This document shows, in pieces, positions 7,273 to 14,148 of a DNA stretch of 23,728 bases. The DNA is from Bacillota bacterium (GTDB taxonomy: Bacteria > Bacillota_I > Bacilli_A > Acholeplasmatales > Acholeplasmataceae). The stretch is from the NCBI GenBank assembly GCA_006226985.1, contig SBGC01000053.1:1-23728 (forward strand), read 5' to 3'. The notes beneath the pieces are model-generated. The model did no database searches, was not told the DNA's origin, and worked only from the letters and a program-made list of their open reading frames with translations. The translations under genes were made by a program, and so were the position numbers. Every line of letters starts with the position of its first letter. Positions within the stretch are counted from its first letter, which is position 1.

Positions 7273-8805
7273 CTATTTATTTTTCTTAAGTAACTCGAGT
7301 TTATTGAGTCCATAGTTTAATATAATACCTACTACAGCTGCTAAACTCATACCCATAAATGCGGATGTAGAAGTGATTTGTAGAATCGCACCTCCTAAAC
7401 CGATAACAAGCATTGTTGATACGATTACTAAATTTTTCATATTACCTAAATCAGTTTTATCTTTGATAAGGACTTTTACACCATTTGCAGAAATTAATCC
7501 ATATAATACGATAGTCATACCACCAATAACTGCCCAAGGGATACTGTTAATGAATGCTTGAATGTAACCGAAGAATCCAAGTAAAACTGCAAAGACTGCT
7601 GCTAATCCTGTGACCCACACAGAACCTACTTTAGTAATTGCGATGACACCTGTATTTTCACCATACGTTGTATTTGCTGGACCACCGATTGCAGCTGATA
7701 CAAATGTTGCAATACCATCACCCATTAGTGTGTTTTGTAAGCCAGGTTCTGCTAAGAAATCATTACCAGTAATTTCTCCTAAGACAACGTGATCGCCAAT
7801 ATGTTCAGCAATTGTTACAAACGCAATCGGTGCAAACATTAAGACTGCGGAGAAATCAAGTGCATAGGAACCAAGGAATGTGAAATTTGGTAACTGGAAG
7901 AATCGATAGCCTTCAAATACTGTTGTAATATCGACAACACCAAAGATTACTGCAAATATATAGCCTATGAATATCGACACTAAGAATGGAACAATTTTTA
8001 AGAATCCCTTAGCTAAGATTGAAAGGAAAACGACGCTTAAGAATGTGATAATTGCTACTATAGGTATTTTCCATCCATCTGAAGCTACTCGTACAAAATC
8101 ACCATCTTGATACTCGTAAACATATTTACTAACAGATAAGTTATTATTTTCTGGTAATCTAGGATCTGATGAATATGCTAATACGCGATCACCATCTTCA
8201 AAAGTACCAGAAAACGTTCCTGATATAACTTCATAATCGAGTTGATCACCTGTCATGAAGAATACCACACCATTTGTTGTGTCTGCTGGTTCAGTCTTGA
8301 ACTCCACGTCCTTGAGTAACACAGGCGAATAGTACGTGTCATTTGATCCACTTAATCCTGCCGAACTAATAGCAACTGGAGCAAGCGATAAACCAATAAT
8401 GATAATCATCGGTCCAATAACAACGGGAGGTAACAATTTTTTTAACCATGCACTACCCACAAAGCGAATAATTAGTGCAATTGCTGCATAGATTAAACCA
8501 ACTACCATAAGTCCAACATAAGCAGTCGTAGCTCCTGCTTGAGATAAGACAGCAGCACTTATCGCTGGAATGTATGCAAAACTGCTTCCTAAATACACAG
8601 GCACTTTAGCTTTTGTAAAGAAAATATAAATTAGAGTTCCGATACCACTCGCTACCAAGGCAACACCGACGTCTAATCCAGTTAGAAGTGGTACAAGCAC
8701 GGTTGCTCCAAACATTGCAAATACATGTTGTAATGCTAAAATAATCCATCTGCCAATACTTTTTGGCTTTTCATTAATCCCTACAATTAAACCATTTTCG
8801 TTCAT
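7273..8805 (-). CDS. uraA: Uracil permease (UraA/PyrP, NCS2 family) with extracytoplasmic insertion
   Basis: A 510-residue membrane transporter for uracil uptake by proton symport. Family marks are LALQHVFAMFGATVLVP near the N-terminus, GSSFAYIPAI in TM3, the acidic FVTIAEHIGDH region and GGPANTTYGENTGVIAITK. UraA-type permeases are usually about 420-440 residues. The extra length is an inserted polar segment of about 90 residues (about 150-243) between TM5 and TM6, which by the family topology faces outside. The reading frame continues through the insertion and membrane segments resume afterwards, so this is not a frameshift. Ribosome site AAGGAGAT lies on the minus strand at 8811-8818. The PyrR-type attenuator upstream and the divergent pyrR support a pyrimidine substrate. 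Confidence 0.92.
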   Translation of the reverse strand: MNENGLIVGINEKPKSIGRWIILALQHVFAMFGATVLVPLLTGLDVGVALVASGIGTLIYIFFTKAKVPVYLGSSFAYIPAISAAVLSQAGATTAYVGLMVVGLIYAAIALIIRFVGSAWLKKLLPPVVIGPMIIIIGLSLAPVAISSAGLSGSNDTYYSPVLLKDVEFKTEPADTTNGVVFFMTGDQLDYEVISGTFSGTFEDGDRVLAYSSDPRLPENNNLSVSKYVYEYQDGDFVRVASDGWKIPIVAIITFLSVVFLSILAKGFLKIVPFLVSIFIGYIFAVIFGVVDITTVFEGYRFFQLPNFTFLGSYALDFSAVLMFAPIAFVTIAEHIGDHVVLGEITGNDFLAEPGLQNTLMGDGIATFVSAAIGGPANTTYGENTGVIAITKVGSVWVTGLAAVFAVLLGFFGYIQAFINSIPWAVIGGMTIVLYGLISANGVKVLIKDKTDLGNMKNLVIVSTMLVIGLGGAILQITSTSAFMGMSLAAVVGIILNYGLNKLELLKKNK

Positions 8806-8841
8806 TTTTAATCTCCTTCGATGATTTTTTGTGTAAGGTCT

Positions 8842-8872
8842 TTAAACAAAAAAGACACCTGTGGTGTCCTTT
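8842..8872 (-). terminator. Leader terminator of the uraA attenuator
   Basis: Read on the minus strand, AAAGGACACC (8872-8863) pairs with GGTGTCTTTT (8859-8850, one G-T pair) around a 3-nt loop and is followed by T-rich sequence. Its 5' arm overlaps the antiterminator's 3' arm. Confidence 0.85.
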
Positions 8873-8936
8873 AAATGTTTTAGGTATAGTGAAGATTGAT
8901 ACCTTGATGTGCTCACGGGCACAACTTAAAGGACCT
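8866..8936 (-). promoter_or_regulatory. PyrR-binding attenuator in the uraA leader
   Basis: On the minus strand, the hairpin at about 8932-8902 carries CCCGTGAG in its top (8919-8912), which fits the core CCNGNGAG of the PyrR recognition loop. GTCCTTTAA (8934-8926) can instead pair with TTAAAGGAC (8874-8866), a perfect 9-bp antiterminator that takes away the 5' arm of the terminator. This is the classic three-way arrangement: UMP-bound PyrR should hold the binding hairpin, free the terminator and reduce permease expression. The divergent pyrR gene strengthens the call. Confidence 0.85.
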
Positions 8937-8947
8937 TTACTGCTAGT

Positions 8948-8975
8948 AGTATATCATGAATTTTTTTGAAATCAA
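8948..8975 (-). promoter_or_regulatory. Promoter of uraA
   Basis: On the minus strand, TTGATT (8975-8970), a 16-nt spacer and TATACT (8953-8948), preceded by TGA (extended -10). It lies just upstream of the attenuator. Confidence 0.75.
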
Positions 8976-8996
8976 CCCCTAAAATGATAAAAAAAA

Positions 8997-9005
8997 TGAT
9001 ATCAT
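8997..9005 (+). promoter_or_regulatory. Possible extended -10 promoter of pyrR
   Basis: TG-A-TATCAT at 8997-9005. It leaves only about 10 nt between the likely start site and the ATG, so pyrR has no room for its own attenuator. Confidence 0.45.
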
Positions 9006-9020
9006 AAATGTGGTGATGAT

Positions 9021-9524
9021 ATGAAAGAAATTATGAATCAAGAACAAATTTCAAGAACTTTAAAAAGAATGACGCATGAAATGATTGAACGCAATCAAGA
9101 TTTGAGTGATATTGTTTTTTTAGGTATCATGAAAAAAGGATTTCCGATTGCTGAAATCCTTAAGGAAAATTTATTAAAATTTGCAGATGTTGATGCACCT
9201 GTTTATCCAATTGATATTCTTGCGTATAGAGATGATATCAAGCATGAAAATCACAACCAAAATCAAACACTTGATGTCCACAACAAAAACGTCATTTTAG
9301 TAGATGATGTTTTGTACACAGGAAGAAGCGTTAGAGCAGCAATGGATGCTATTGCCGATTATGGGAGACCCAAGCAAATTCAACTAGCGATTTTAATTGA
9401 TCGCGGGCATCGAGAATTACCGATTCGAGCTGATTATATAGGCAAAAACATACCTACAAGCAAAAATGAAAAAGTCATTGTAGATATGCAAAAACACATC
9501 ATTTATATTGATGAACTGAAGTGA
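9021..9524 (+). CDS. pyrR: Bifunctional pyr operon regulator / uracil phosphoribosyltransferase PyrR
   Basis: A 167-residue RNA-binding regulator that senses UMP/UTP, related to type I phosphoribosyltransferases and often able to make UMP from uracil and PRPP. The PRPP-binding loop VILVDDVLYTGRS lies at 91-103. The DRGHRELPIRADYIGKNIPTS region is diagnostic for PyrR over other phosphoribosyltransferases. The start ATG 9021 has GGTGAT at 9012-9017; an internal Met5 is an alternative. The gene is divergent from the uracil permease, whose leader carries a matching RNA site. No pyrimidine biosynthesis genes are in view, so the permease is the only visible target. The stop TGA falls in the loop of its own terminator. 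Confidence 0.96.
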   Translation: MKEIMNQEQISRTLKRMTHEMIERNQDLSDIVFLGIMKKGFPIAEILKENLLKFADVDAPVYPIDILAYRDDIKHENHNQNQTLDVHNKNVILVDDVLYTGRSVRAAMDAIADYGRPKQIQLAILIDRGHRELPIRADYIGKNIPTSKNEKVIVDMQKHIIYIDELK

Positions 9525-9544
9525 TCTTCATTCATCTTTTTTTT
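9510..9544 (+). terminator. Terminator overlapping the end of pyrR
   Basis: GATGAA/TTCATC (9510-9515/9531-9536) and TGAAG/CTTCA (9517-9521/9526-9530) form one stem with a single bulged C, followed by eight T. The pyrR stop codon (9522-9524) lies in the 4-nt loop. Confidence 0.8.
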
Positions 9545-9589
9545 GCCGTTCATAAATACGATTTTCATCAAGAATCCATCTCTAAATAG

Positions 9590-9618
9590 TTGACAATTAT
9601 CGTTTAATATAGTAATAT
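9590..9618 (+). promoter_or_regulatory. Promoter of rplM-rpsI
   Basis: A consensus TTGACA (9590-9595), a 17-nt spacer and TAATAT (9613-9618). It is the strongest promoter match in the window, as suits ribosomal protein genes. Confidence 0.88.
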
Positions 9619-9624
9619 GACATA

Positions 9625-9690
9625 GGTACATATATTTTAATCCACTTTTTAGCCCTTATTTCATAAAAATAAGAATATAAGGAGAAACAG
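9625..9690 (+). promoter_or_regulatory. Possible L13 autoregulatory leader
   Basis: The leader of about 65 nt has two competing pairings: CTTATTT/AAATAAG (9655-9661/9667-9673), or CCTTAT/ATAAGG (9654-9659/9677-9682). The second would hide the AAGGAG ribosome site (9679-9684). rplM leaders in Bacillota are known to carry an L13-bound RNA element. I recognise the position and the switch-like pairing rather than a consensus. Confidence 0.4.
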
Positions 9691-9692
9691 CA

Positions 9693-10121
9693 ATGAAAAC
9701 ATTTATGGCAAACGCACAAACCATAACTCGTAAATGGTATGTCGTCGATGCAGAAGGAAAGACGCTTGGTCGTCTCGCAACGGAAGTTGCAACAGTGTTA
9801 AAGGGTAAACATAAACCAACCTATACTCCTCACGTAGATAATGGTGACTATGTTATCGTCGTTAACGCAGAAAAAATTGAATTAACTGGTAAGAAATGGG
9901 ACAAGAAGATGTATTATACTCACTCTGGATATTCCGGAGGTCTCAAGACTACAGCAGCTAAAGATGTTATGGCTAAATTCCCAACTCGTATGGTTGAAAA
10001 AGCAATTGTTGGTATGTTGCCACATACTCGTTTAGGTGAACAAATGGCAAAGAAACTCTTTGTTTATGAAGGCCCTGAACACAAGCACATAGCACAACAA
10101 CCAGAGAAATTGGAGGTATAA
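9693..10121 (+). CDS. rplM: 50S ribosomal protein L13
   Basis: A 142-residue protein of the large ribosomal subunit, of normal family length and complete. Recognisable stretches are the N-terminal [39 protein letters not shown], the Tyr-rich [14 protein letters not shown] and [20 protein letters not shown]. The ribosome site AAGGAG is at 9679-9684. It is followed after 3 nt by rpsI, the conserved pairing found across bacteria. A consensus promoter and a possible autoregulatory leader lie upstream. Confidence 0.98.
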   Translation: MKTFMANAQTITRKWYVVDAEGKTLGRLATEVATVLKGKHKPTYTPHVDNGDYVIVVNAEKIELTGKKWDKKMYYTHSGYSGGLKTTAAKDVMAKFPTRMVEKAIVGMLPHTRLGEQMAKKLFVYEGPEHKHIAQQPEKLEV

Positions 10122-10124
10122 CAC

Positions 10125-10523
10125 ATGGCTAAAGAAAAAGTACAATATTTAGGAACAGGTCGTCGTAAGAGTTCTGTTGCACGCGTTATCCTAACCAATG
10201 GAAAAGGTGAATTCGTCATCAATGGTCGTACATTTGAAGACTACATTCCATCAGCAGCAACAAGATTAGACGTTATTCAACCATTATCATTAACAGAAAC
10301 AGAAGGCAAATTTGATATTTTTGTTAACGTATATGGTGGAGGTCTTTCAGGACAAGCAGGAGCAATCCGTTTAGGTATTACTCGTGCATTAATGGAAGTT
10401 AATCCAGACTTACGTCAAACACTCAAACCAGCAGGTCTCGTCACACGTGATCCACGTTCTAAGGAACGTAAGAAGTATGGTTTAAAGAAAGCTAGAAAAG
10501 CATCACAATTCTCAAAACGTTAA
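10125..10523 (+). CDS. rpsI: 30S ribosomal protein S9
   Basis: A 132-residue protein of the small ribosomal subunit, complete and of normal length. It has the [13 protein letters not shown]-terminus, the [15 protein letters not shown] core and the basic tail ending [12 protein letters not shown]; in the family this tail reaches the P-site tRNA. GGAGG at 10112-10116, inside the end of rplM, serves as its ribosome site, so the two genes form a tight operon. A strong terminator follows directly. Confidence 0.98.
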   Translation: MAKEKVQYLGTGRRKSSVARVILTNGKGEFVINGRTFEDYIPSAATRLDVIQPLSLTETEGKFDIFVNVYGGGLSGQAGAIRLGITRALMEVNPDLRQTLKPAGLVTRDPRSKERKKYGLKKARKASQFSKR

Positions 10524-10529
10524 TGTGTT

Positions 10530-10558
10530 GGGACCCATTTGGGTCCCTTTCTTTTTTT
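10530..10558 (+). terminator. Terminator of rplM-rpsI
   Basis: GGGACCC (10530-10536) and GGGTCCC (10541-10547) form a 7-bp GC-rich stem with an ATTT loop, followed by a T-rich tract. Confidence 0.93.
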
Positions 10559-10559
10559 A

Positions 10560-10568
10560 TGTTATAAT
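10560..10568 (+). promoter_or_regulatory. Extended -10 promoter of the MFS gene
   Basis: TG-T-TATAAT at 10560-10568, identical to the element at 4468-4476. The -35 zone would fall within the preceding terminator, so the extended -10 must carry recognition. The leader is about 15-20 nt. Confidence 0.6.
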
Positions 10569-10591
10569 AGTTTTGGATTAAAGAGGTAATT

Positions 10592-12208
10592 ATGAAGCTG
10601 AATGTAAAAAACACGATTTATATTGGACTCATTTTCTTTATTATTTCATTGTTTTGGCAATCATATGACTTACTCATCGCACGAACACTTATTGATAAGT
10701 TTGGTTTAAACCAAACATGGTCAGGAGTTGTGATGGCATTTGATAATATCATGGCGGTTATTTTACTCCCTCTTTTTGGTGCTTTATCAGATAAAAGCAA
10801 TTCAAAAAAAGGAAGAAGAACACCTTATATTATTGTAGGTACAATTATTGCTGCATTTGCATTCATGGCTTTATCGTATACTGATTATAAACAAACCATT
10901 AAAATCAATCAAACCGATATCGTTGAAACACATTATAACGTAGCTTTTGATCCTAATGCAGATACTGATCAATCTAGTCATTGGTACATGGTGGTTGATA
11001 TCATGTCAAATGAAAGAGAGATTGCTCAAATTAGTGGATATATCAGTTTATCTGAGTATAACGAATGGGAACAAACCATTAAAGATCCTATGATCGCTAT
11101 TTTAGATGATAGTGGTGATACACTCGATAACAGAGAATTATCACTGATTCGCGATTTATATTATACATATTTATCCGAAAGAGCTTGGGAGTTAACATCG
11201 ACTGACACACTTAATTTATTTATTTTTGGAATAATTTTGTTTATTGCTTTAGTTGCTATGGCAACATTTAGATCACCCGCAGTTGCACTCATGCCAGACA
11301 TCACCATTAAACCACTTCGTTCTAAAGCGAACGCCATTATTTCATTAATGGGTGCTATTGGTGGTATATCCGCTGTTTATGTCATCATGTTATCTGGATT
11401 AAATAAAAATGCTTATGATGATCACGTGATTGTCTATATCGCAATTGGTATCATCATGCTTGTTGTTTTAGGTGTTTTCTTATGGAAAGTTAAAGAACCT
11501 GAACTTGTTAAAGAGAAAATCGTTCTAGAACAAAAATATGCAAACCTTATAAAAGAACAAGAACCTGATTATGTCGATCCTAAATTAAATACATTCAAGC
11601 GTCGAAAATCATTATATTTCTTACTCGCAACTATTTTCTTATTATTTATGGGATATAATGCAGTCATGTCTAAAATTGCTGATTACATGCCAAAAGTTCT
11701 TAACTTGAATTTCTTTGATTTTCCTTTCATTGTTGCACAAATGATTGTCTTAATAAGCATCATCCCCATCGGTATTCTCTCAACTCATTTAGGAAGAAAG
11801 AAAACGATATTATTAGGAATCTTATTACTAACATCCTCCTTAGGAACTGTGTTTTTCCTACCCGAAGGTAATGCATGGTTAACTGCAAGCATTGTTGCTG
11901 TTGCAGGTATGGGATGGTCGATGATTAGCATTAATACATATGTCATGGTCGTCGAATTAGCTAAAGGTTTAGATGTTGGTAGATATACAGGATATTATTA
12001 TGCAGCATCCATGACAGCACAAATTATTACACCTATTTTGTCAGGATATTTCATGGACAACCACGAACTAAAACGATTAACATTATTTCCATATGCAACA
12101 CTGTTTGTTTTTTTAGCGATGTTAACCATGTTATTTGTTAAACAAGGTGAAGCAAAGATGATTAAAAAAAGCTTACTTGAAGCATATGATATCGAAGGAG
12201 ATGTCTAA
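10592..12208 (+). CDS. Major facilitator superfamily transporter with large outward insertion
   Basis: A 538-residue secondary transporter with about 12 membrane segments. The loop LFGALSDKSNSKKGRRTPY (about 61-79) is the MFS loop 2-3 signature and resembles SLC45/GPH-like sugar transporters (SDxxxxxxGRRxPYI). A second cytoplasmic signature, HLGRKKTILLG, sits in the C-terminal half. Between TM3 and TM4 (about 98-206) is a soluble segment of about 110 residues, rich in Asp, Ser and Thr, which should face outside; most family members have only a short loop there. The substrate cannot be read from the sequence; a sugar is possible by family resemblance. AAGAGGT (10580-10586) is the ribosome site. 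The next gene starts at the base after the stop. Confidence 0.85.
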   Translation: MKLNVKNTIYIGLIFFIISLFWQSYDLLIARTLIDKFGLNQTWSGVVMAFDNIMAVILLPLFGALSDKSNSKKGRRTPYIIVGTIIAAFAFMALSYTDYKQTIKINQTDIVETHYNVAFDPNADTDQSSHWYMVVDIMSNEREIAQISGYISLSEYNEWEQTIKDPMIAILDDSGDTLDNRELSLIRDLYYTYLSERAWELTSTDTLNLFIFGIILFIALVAMATFRSPAVALMPDITIKPLRSKANAIISLMGAIGGISAVYVIMLSGLNKNAYDDHVIVYIAIGIIMLVVLGVFLWKVKEPELVKEKIVLEQKYANLIKEQEPDYVDPKLNTFKRRKSLYFLLATIFLLFMGYNAVMSKIADYMPKVLNLNFFDFPFIVAQMIVLISIIPIGILSTHLGRKKTILLGILLLTSSLGTVFFLPEGNAWLTASIVAVAGMGWSMISINTYVMVVELAKGLDVGRYTGYYYAASMTAQIITPILSGYFMDNHELKRLTLFPYATLFVFLAMLTMLFVKQGEAKMIKKSLLEAYDIEGDV

Positions 12209-12736
12209 ATGAAGATACTCATCATTGGTTATTCAGGATCTGGTAAATCGACATTTGCAAAAAGACTTAGTGAACACTATCAAATTCCTCGTTTACACAT
12301 CGATAGAATTTTTTTCGCGCCTAATTGGAAAGAAAGAGATAAGAAGATTGTAGAATCCGAGATTAGAGATTTCATTAAACAAGATGATTGGATTATTGAT
12401 GGAACGTATCGCAAGCTTGCTGTTGAAAGATACCAAATGTGTGATCAGCTTTTCATCTTCAATTTTAACCGCTTTAAATGTCTATATGGGGCGATATATC
12501 GCAGAATCAAGTATCACAATCAGAACCGTGATACAATCGCTCCTGGATGTAAAGAAAGACTCAATTTTTCATTCTTTATGTGGATACTCCACACGGGAAG
12601 AAAAAAAGATTCAAGACAACTCATGAAAAGAAATATGGAAGAATATAAAGATAAAGTTGTTGTTTTTAAAAGTAGAAGACAAATCAATAACTACTTAAGA
12701 AAAATTGGCTATCAAGGCTCACTTAAATATGAATAA
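12209..12736 (+). CDS. P-loop NTPase of the FlaR / topology-modulation family (adenylate kinase-like)
   Basis: A 175-residue cytoplasmic P-loop protein. Walker A is GYSGSGKST (7-15). The LHIDRIFFAPNW stretch and the DDWIIDGTYRK motif (residues about 60-72) match proteins annotated as DNA topology modulation protein FlaR or AAA family ATPase, which structurally resemble small nucleoside/adenylate kinases. The true substrate of the family is unknown, and the topology name should not be read as a proven role. It starts one base after the MFS stop with GAAGGAG inside the end of that gene, so the two are translated together. The C-terminus is basic. A functional link to the transporter is only suggested by position. 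Confidence 0.83.
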   Translation: MKILIIGYSGSGKSTFAKRLSEHYQIPRLHIDRIFFAPNWKERDKKIVESEIRDFIKQDDWIIDGTYRKLAVERYQMCDQLFIFNFNRFKCLYGAIYRRIKYHNQNRDTIAPGCKERLNFSFFMWILHTGRKKDSRQLMKRNMEEYKDKVVVFKSRRQINNYLRKIGYQGSLKYE

Positions 12737-12749
12737 ATTCATATAATGA

Positions 12750-12778
12750 TTGTGAAAAGAAACATTATATCGTATAAT
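12750..12778 (+). promoter_or_regulatory. Promoter of gltX
   Basis: TTGTGA (12750-12755), a 17-nt spacer, then TATAAT (12773-12778). There is no T-box in the short leader. Confidence 0.78.
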
Positions 12779-12804
12779 AAAATAGCATGTAAGGATGGGA
12801 TCAT

Positions 12805-14148
12805 ATGAATAAAGTCAGAGTGCGATATGCACCAAGTCCAACTGGACTTCTACATATAGGAAATGCGCGAAGCGCACTATTTAATTATCTATTTGCACGT
12901 CACTTCGGTGGCGATTTTATTGTCAGAATTGAAGATACAGATGTCGCTAGAAACGTCGTAGGTGGAGAAGCTTCTCAACTTAACTACTTATCTTGGTTAG
13001 GTCTTGAATGGAATGAATCTCCTGACAAAGGTGGTCCATACGGTCCATATCGTCAGTTAGAAAGATTATCTCTTTATCAGAAGTATGCAAATGAGTTACT
13101 TGATAAAGGATTAGCTTATAAAGATTTTCGTGAAAATAGTGATAAGTTTGCTATTCGATTTAAGGTTCCTCAAGATATTGATTATGTCTTTAAAGATATG
13201 GTTCGTGGAGAACTAAAGTTTAATAGTAAAGATATCGAAGATTGGATTATCATGAAAGATAATGGCATTCCTACATATAATTTTGCTGTTGTTGTCGATG
13301 ACCATCTCATGGAAATTACACATGTTTTACGTGGCGAAGAACATATTACCAATACACCTAAACAAATGATGGTATATCAAGCATTTGGATGGGAAATACC
13401 AACATTTGGTCATATGACAATTATCGTGAACGAACAAAAGAAAAAGCTATCTAAACGCGATAAAAATGTTATTCAGTTTATATCAGAATATGAACAAATG
13501 GGTTATCTACCAGAAGCGATGTTTAACTTTATTACATTACTTGGTTGGTCACCAACAGATAATCAAGAAATTTTGACAAAAGCAGATATTATTTCTAAAT
13601 TTGATCCAGCAAGATTATCAAAAGCACCCGCTATGTTCGATAAAGAAAAACTCGCATATGTCAATTCAAAATATATCAAACAACTACCTGTTGATGTCTT
13701 AGCTGAAAAAGCGAAACCCTATTTAGAAAAAGCAGGTATTACCATTCAAAGTGAGTCATGGTTGAAATTATTAGTCGGTATTTTCCAAGATCGAATGACT
13801 TACATTGGACAAATTGTTGAATTATATCACGCGTTTTTTCATGATGTGTTTGTCTTAAATGAAGAAGCATACCAATTTCTAGTTGATAATACTTCAGAAA
13901 CAGTTTTACAAGCATTTTTAACAAATCTCGAGCAAAGCGATTTTTCTTCTGAAGAAATTGAAGCCTTAATTAAAAAAACAGGTGTTGATACCAACACGAA
14001 AGGGAAACCTTTGTTTATGGCATTAAGAATTGCTACAACAGGTGATATGCATGGTCCAAGTTTACCGATATCACTTGCATTATTAGGAAAAGATATGGTC
14101 TTAGGAAGACTTAAACAAACTATTTTAAAACTTAGAGGTGAGTTATGA
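12805..14148 (+). CDS. gltX: Glutamyl-tRNA synthetase (internally shortened)
   Basis: Class I synthetase that charges tRNA-Glu; in organisms without GlnRS it often also misacylates tRNA-Gln for GatCAB, which cannot be judged here. The N-terminus VRYAPSPTGLLHIGNARSALFN carries the HIGH motif (HIGN, 17-20), and KLSKR (214-218) is the KMSKS equivalent. RIEDTD, NFAVVVDDHLMEITHVLRGEEH and LLGWSP are all present, and the anticodon-binding domain is full. At 447 residues it is shorter than the usual 470-490. The loss is local: after LAYKDF (about 102-107) the sequence passes straight to FAIRF, skipping about 30 residues that include the Cys-rich, zinc-binding segment of E. coli GluRS. The stop TGA overlaps the next ATG by 4 nt. 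Confidence 0.96.
   Translation: MNKVRVRYAPSPTGLLHIGNARSALFNYLFARHFGGDFIVRIEDTDVARNVVGGEASQLNYLSWLGLEWNESPDKGGPYGPYRQLERLSLYQKYANELLDKGLAYKDFRENSDKFAIRFKVPQDIDYVFKDMVRGELKFNSKDIEDWIIMKDNGIPTYNFAVVVDDHLMEITHVLRGEEHITNTPKQMMVYQAFGWEIPTFGHMTIIVNEQKKKLSKRDKNVIQFISEYEQMGYLPEAMFNFITLLGWSPTDNQEILTKADIISKFDPARLSKAPAMFDKEKLAYVNSKYIKQLPVDVLAEKAKPYLEKAGITIQSESWLKLLVGIFQDRMTYIGQIVELYHAFFHDVFVLNEEAYQFLVDNTSETVLQAFLTNLEQSDFSSEEIEALIKKTGVDTNTKGKPLFMALRIATTGDMHGPSLPISLALLGKDMVLGRLKQTILKLRGEL

Noticed and set aside
9006..9020. PyrR-binding attenuator for pyrR itself
   Set aside because: There is no room for the three stems and no CCNGNGAG loop on the plus strand.
12728..12745. Terminator after the P-loop kinase-like gene
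   Set aside because: TATGAA/TTCATA brackets the stop codon, but the stem is all but one AT pairs and no T-run follows.
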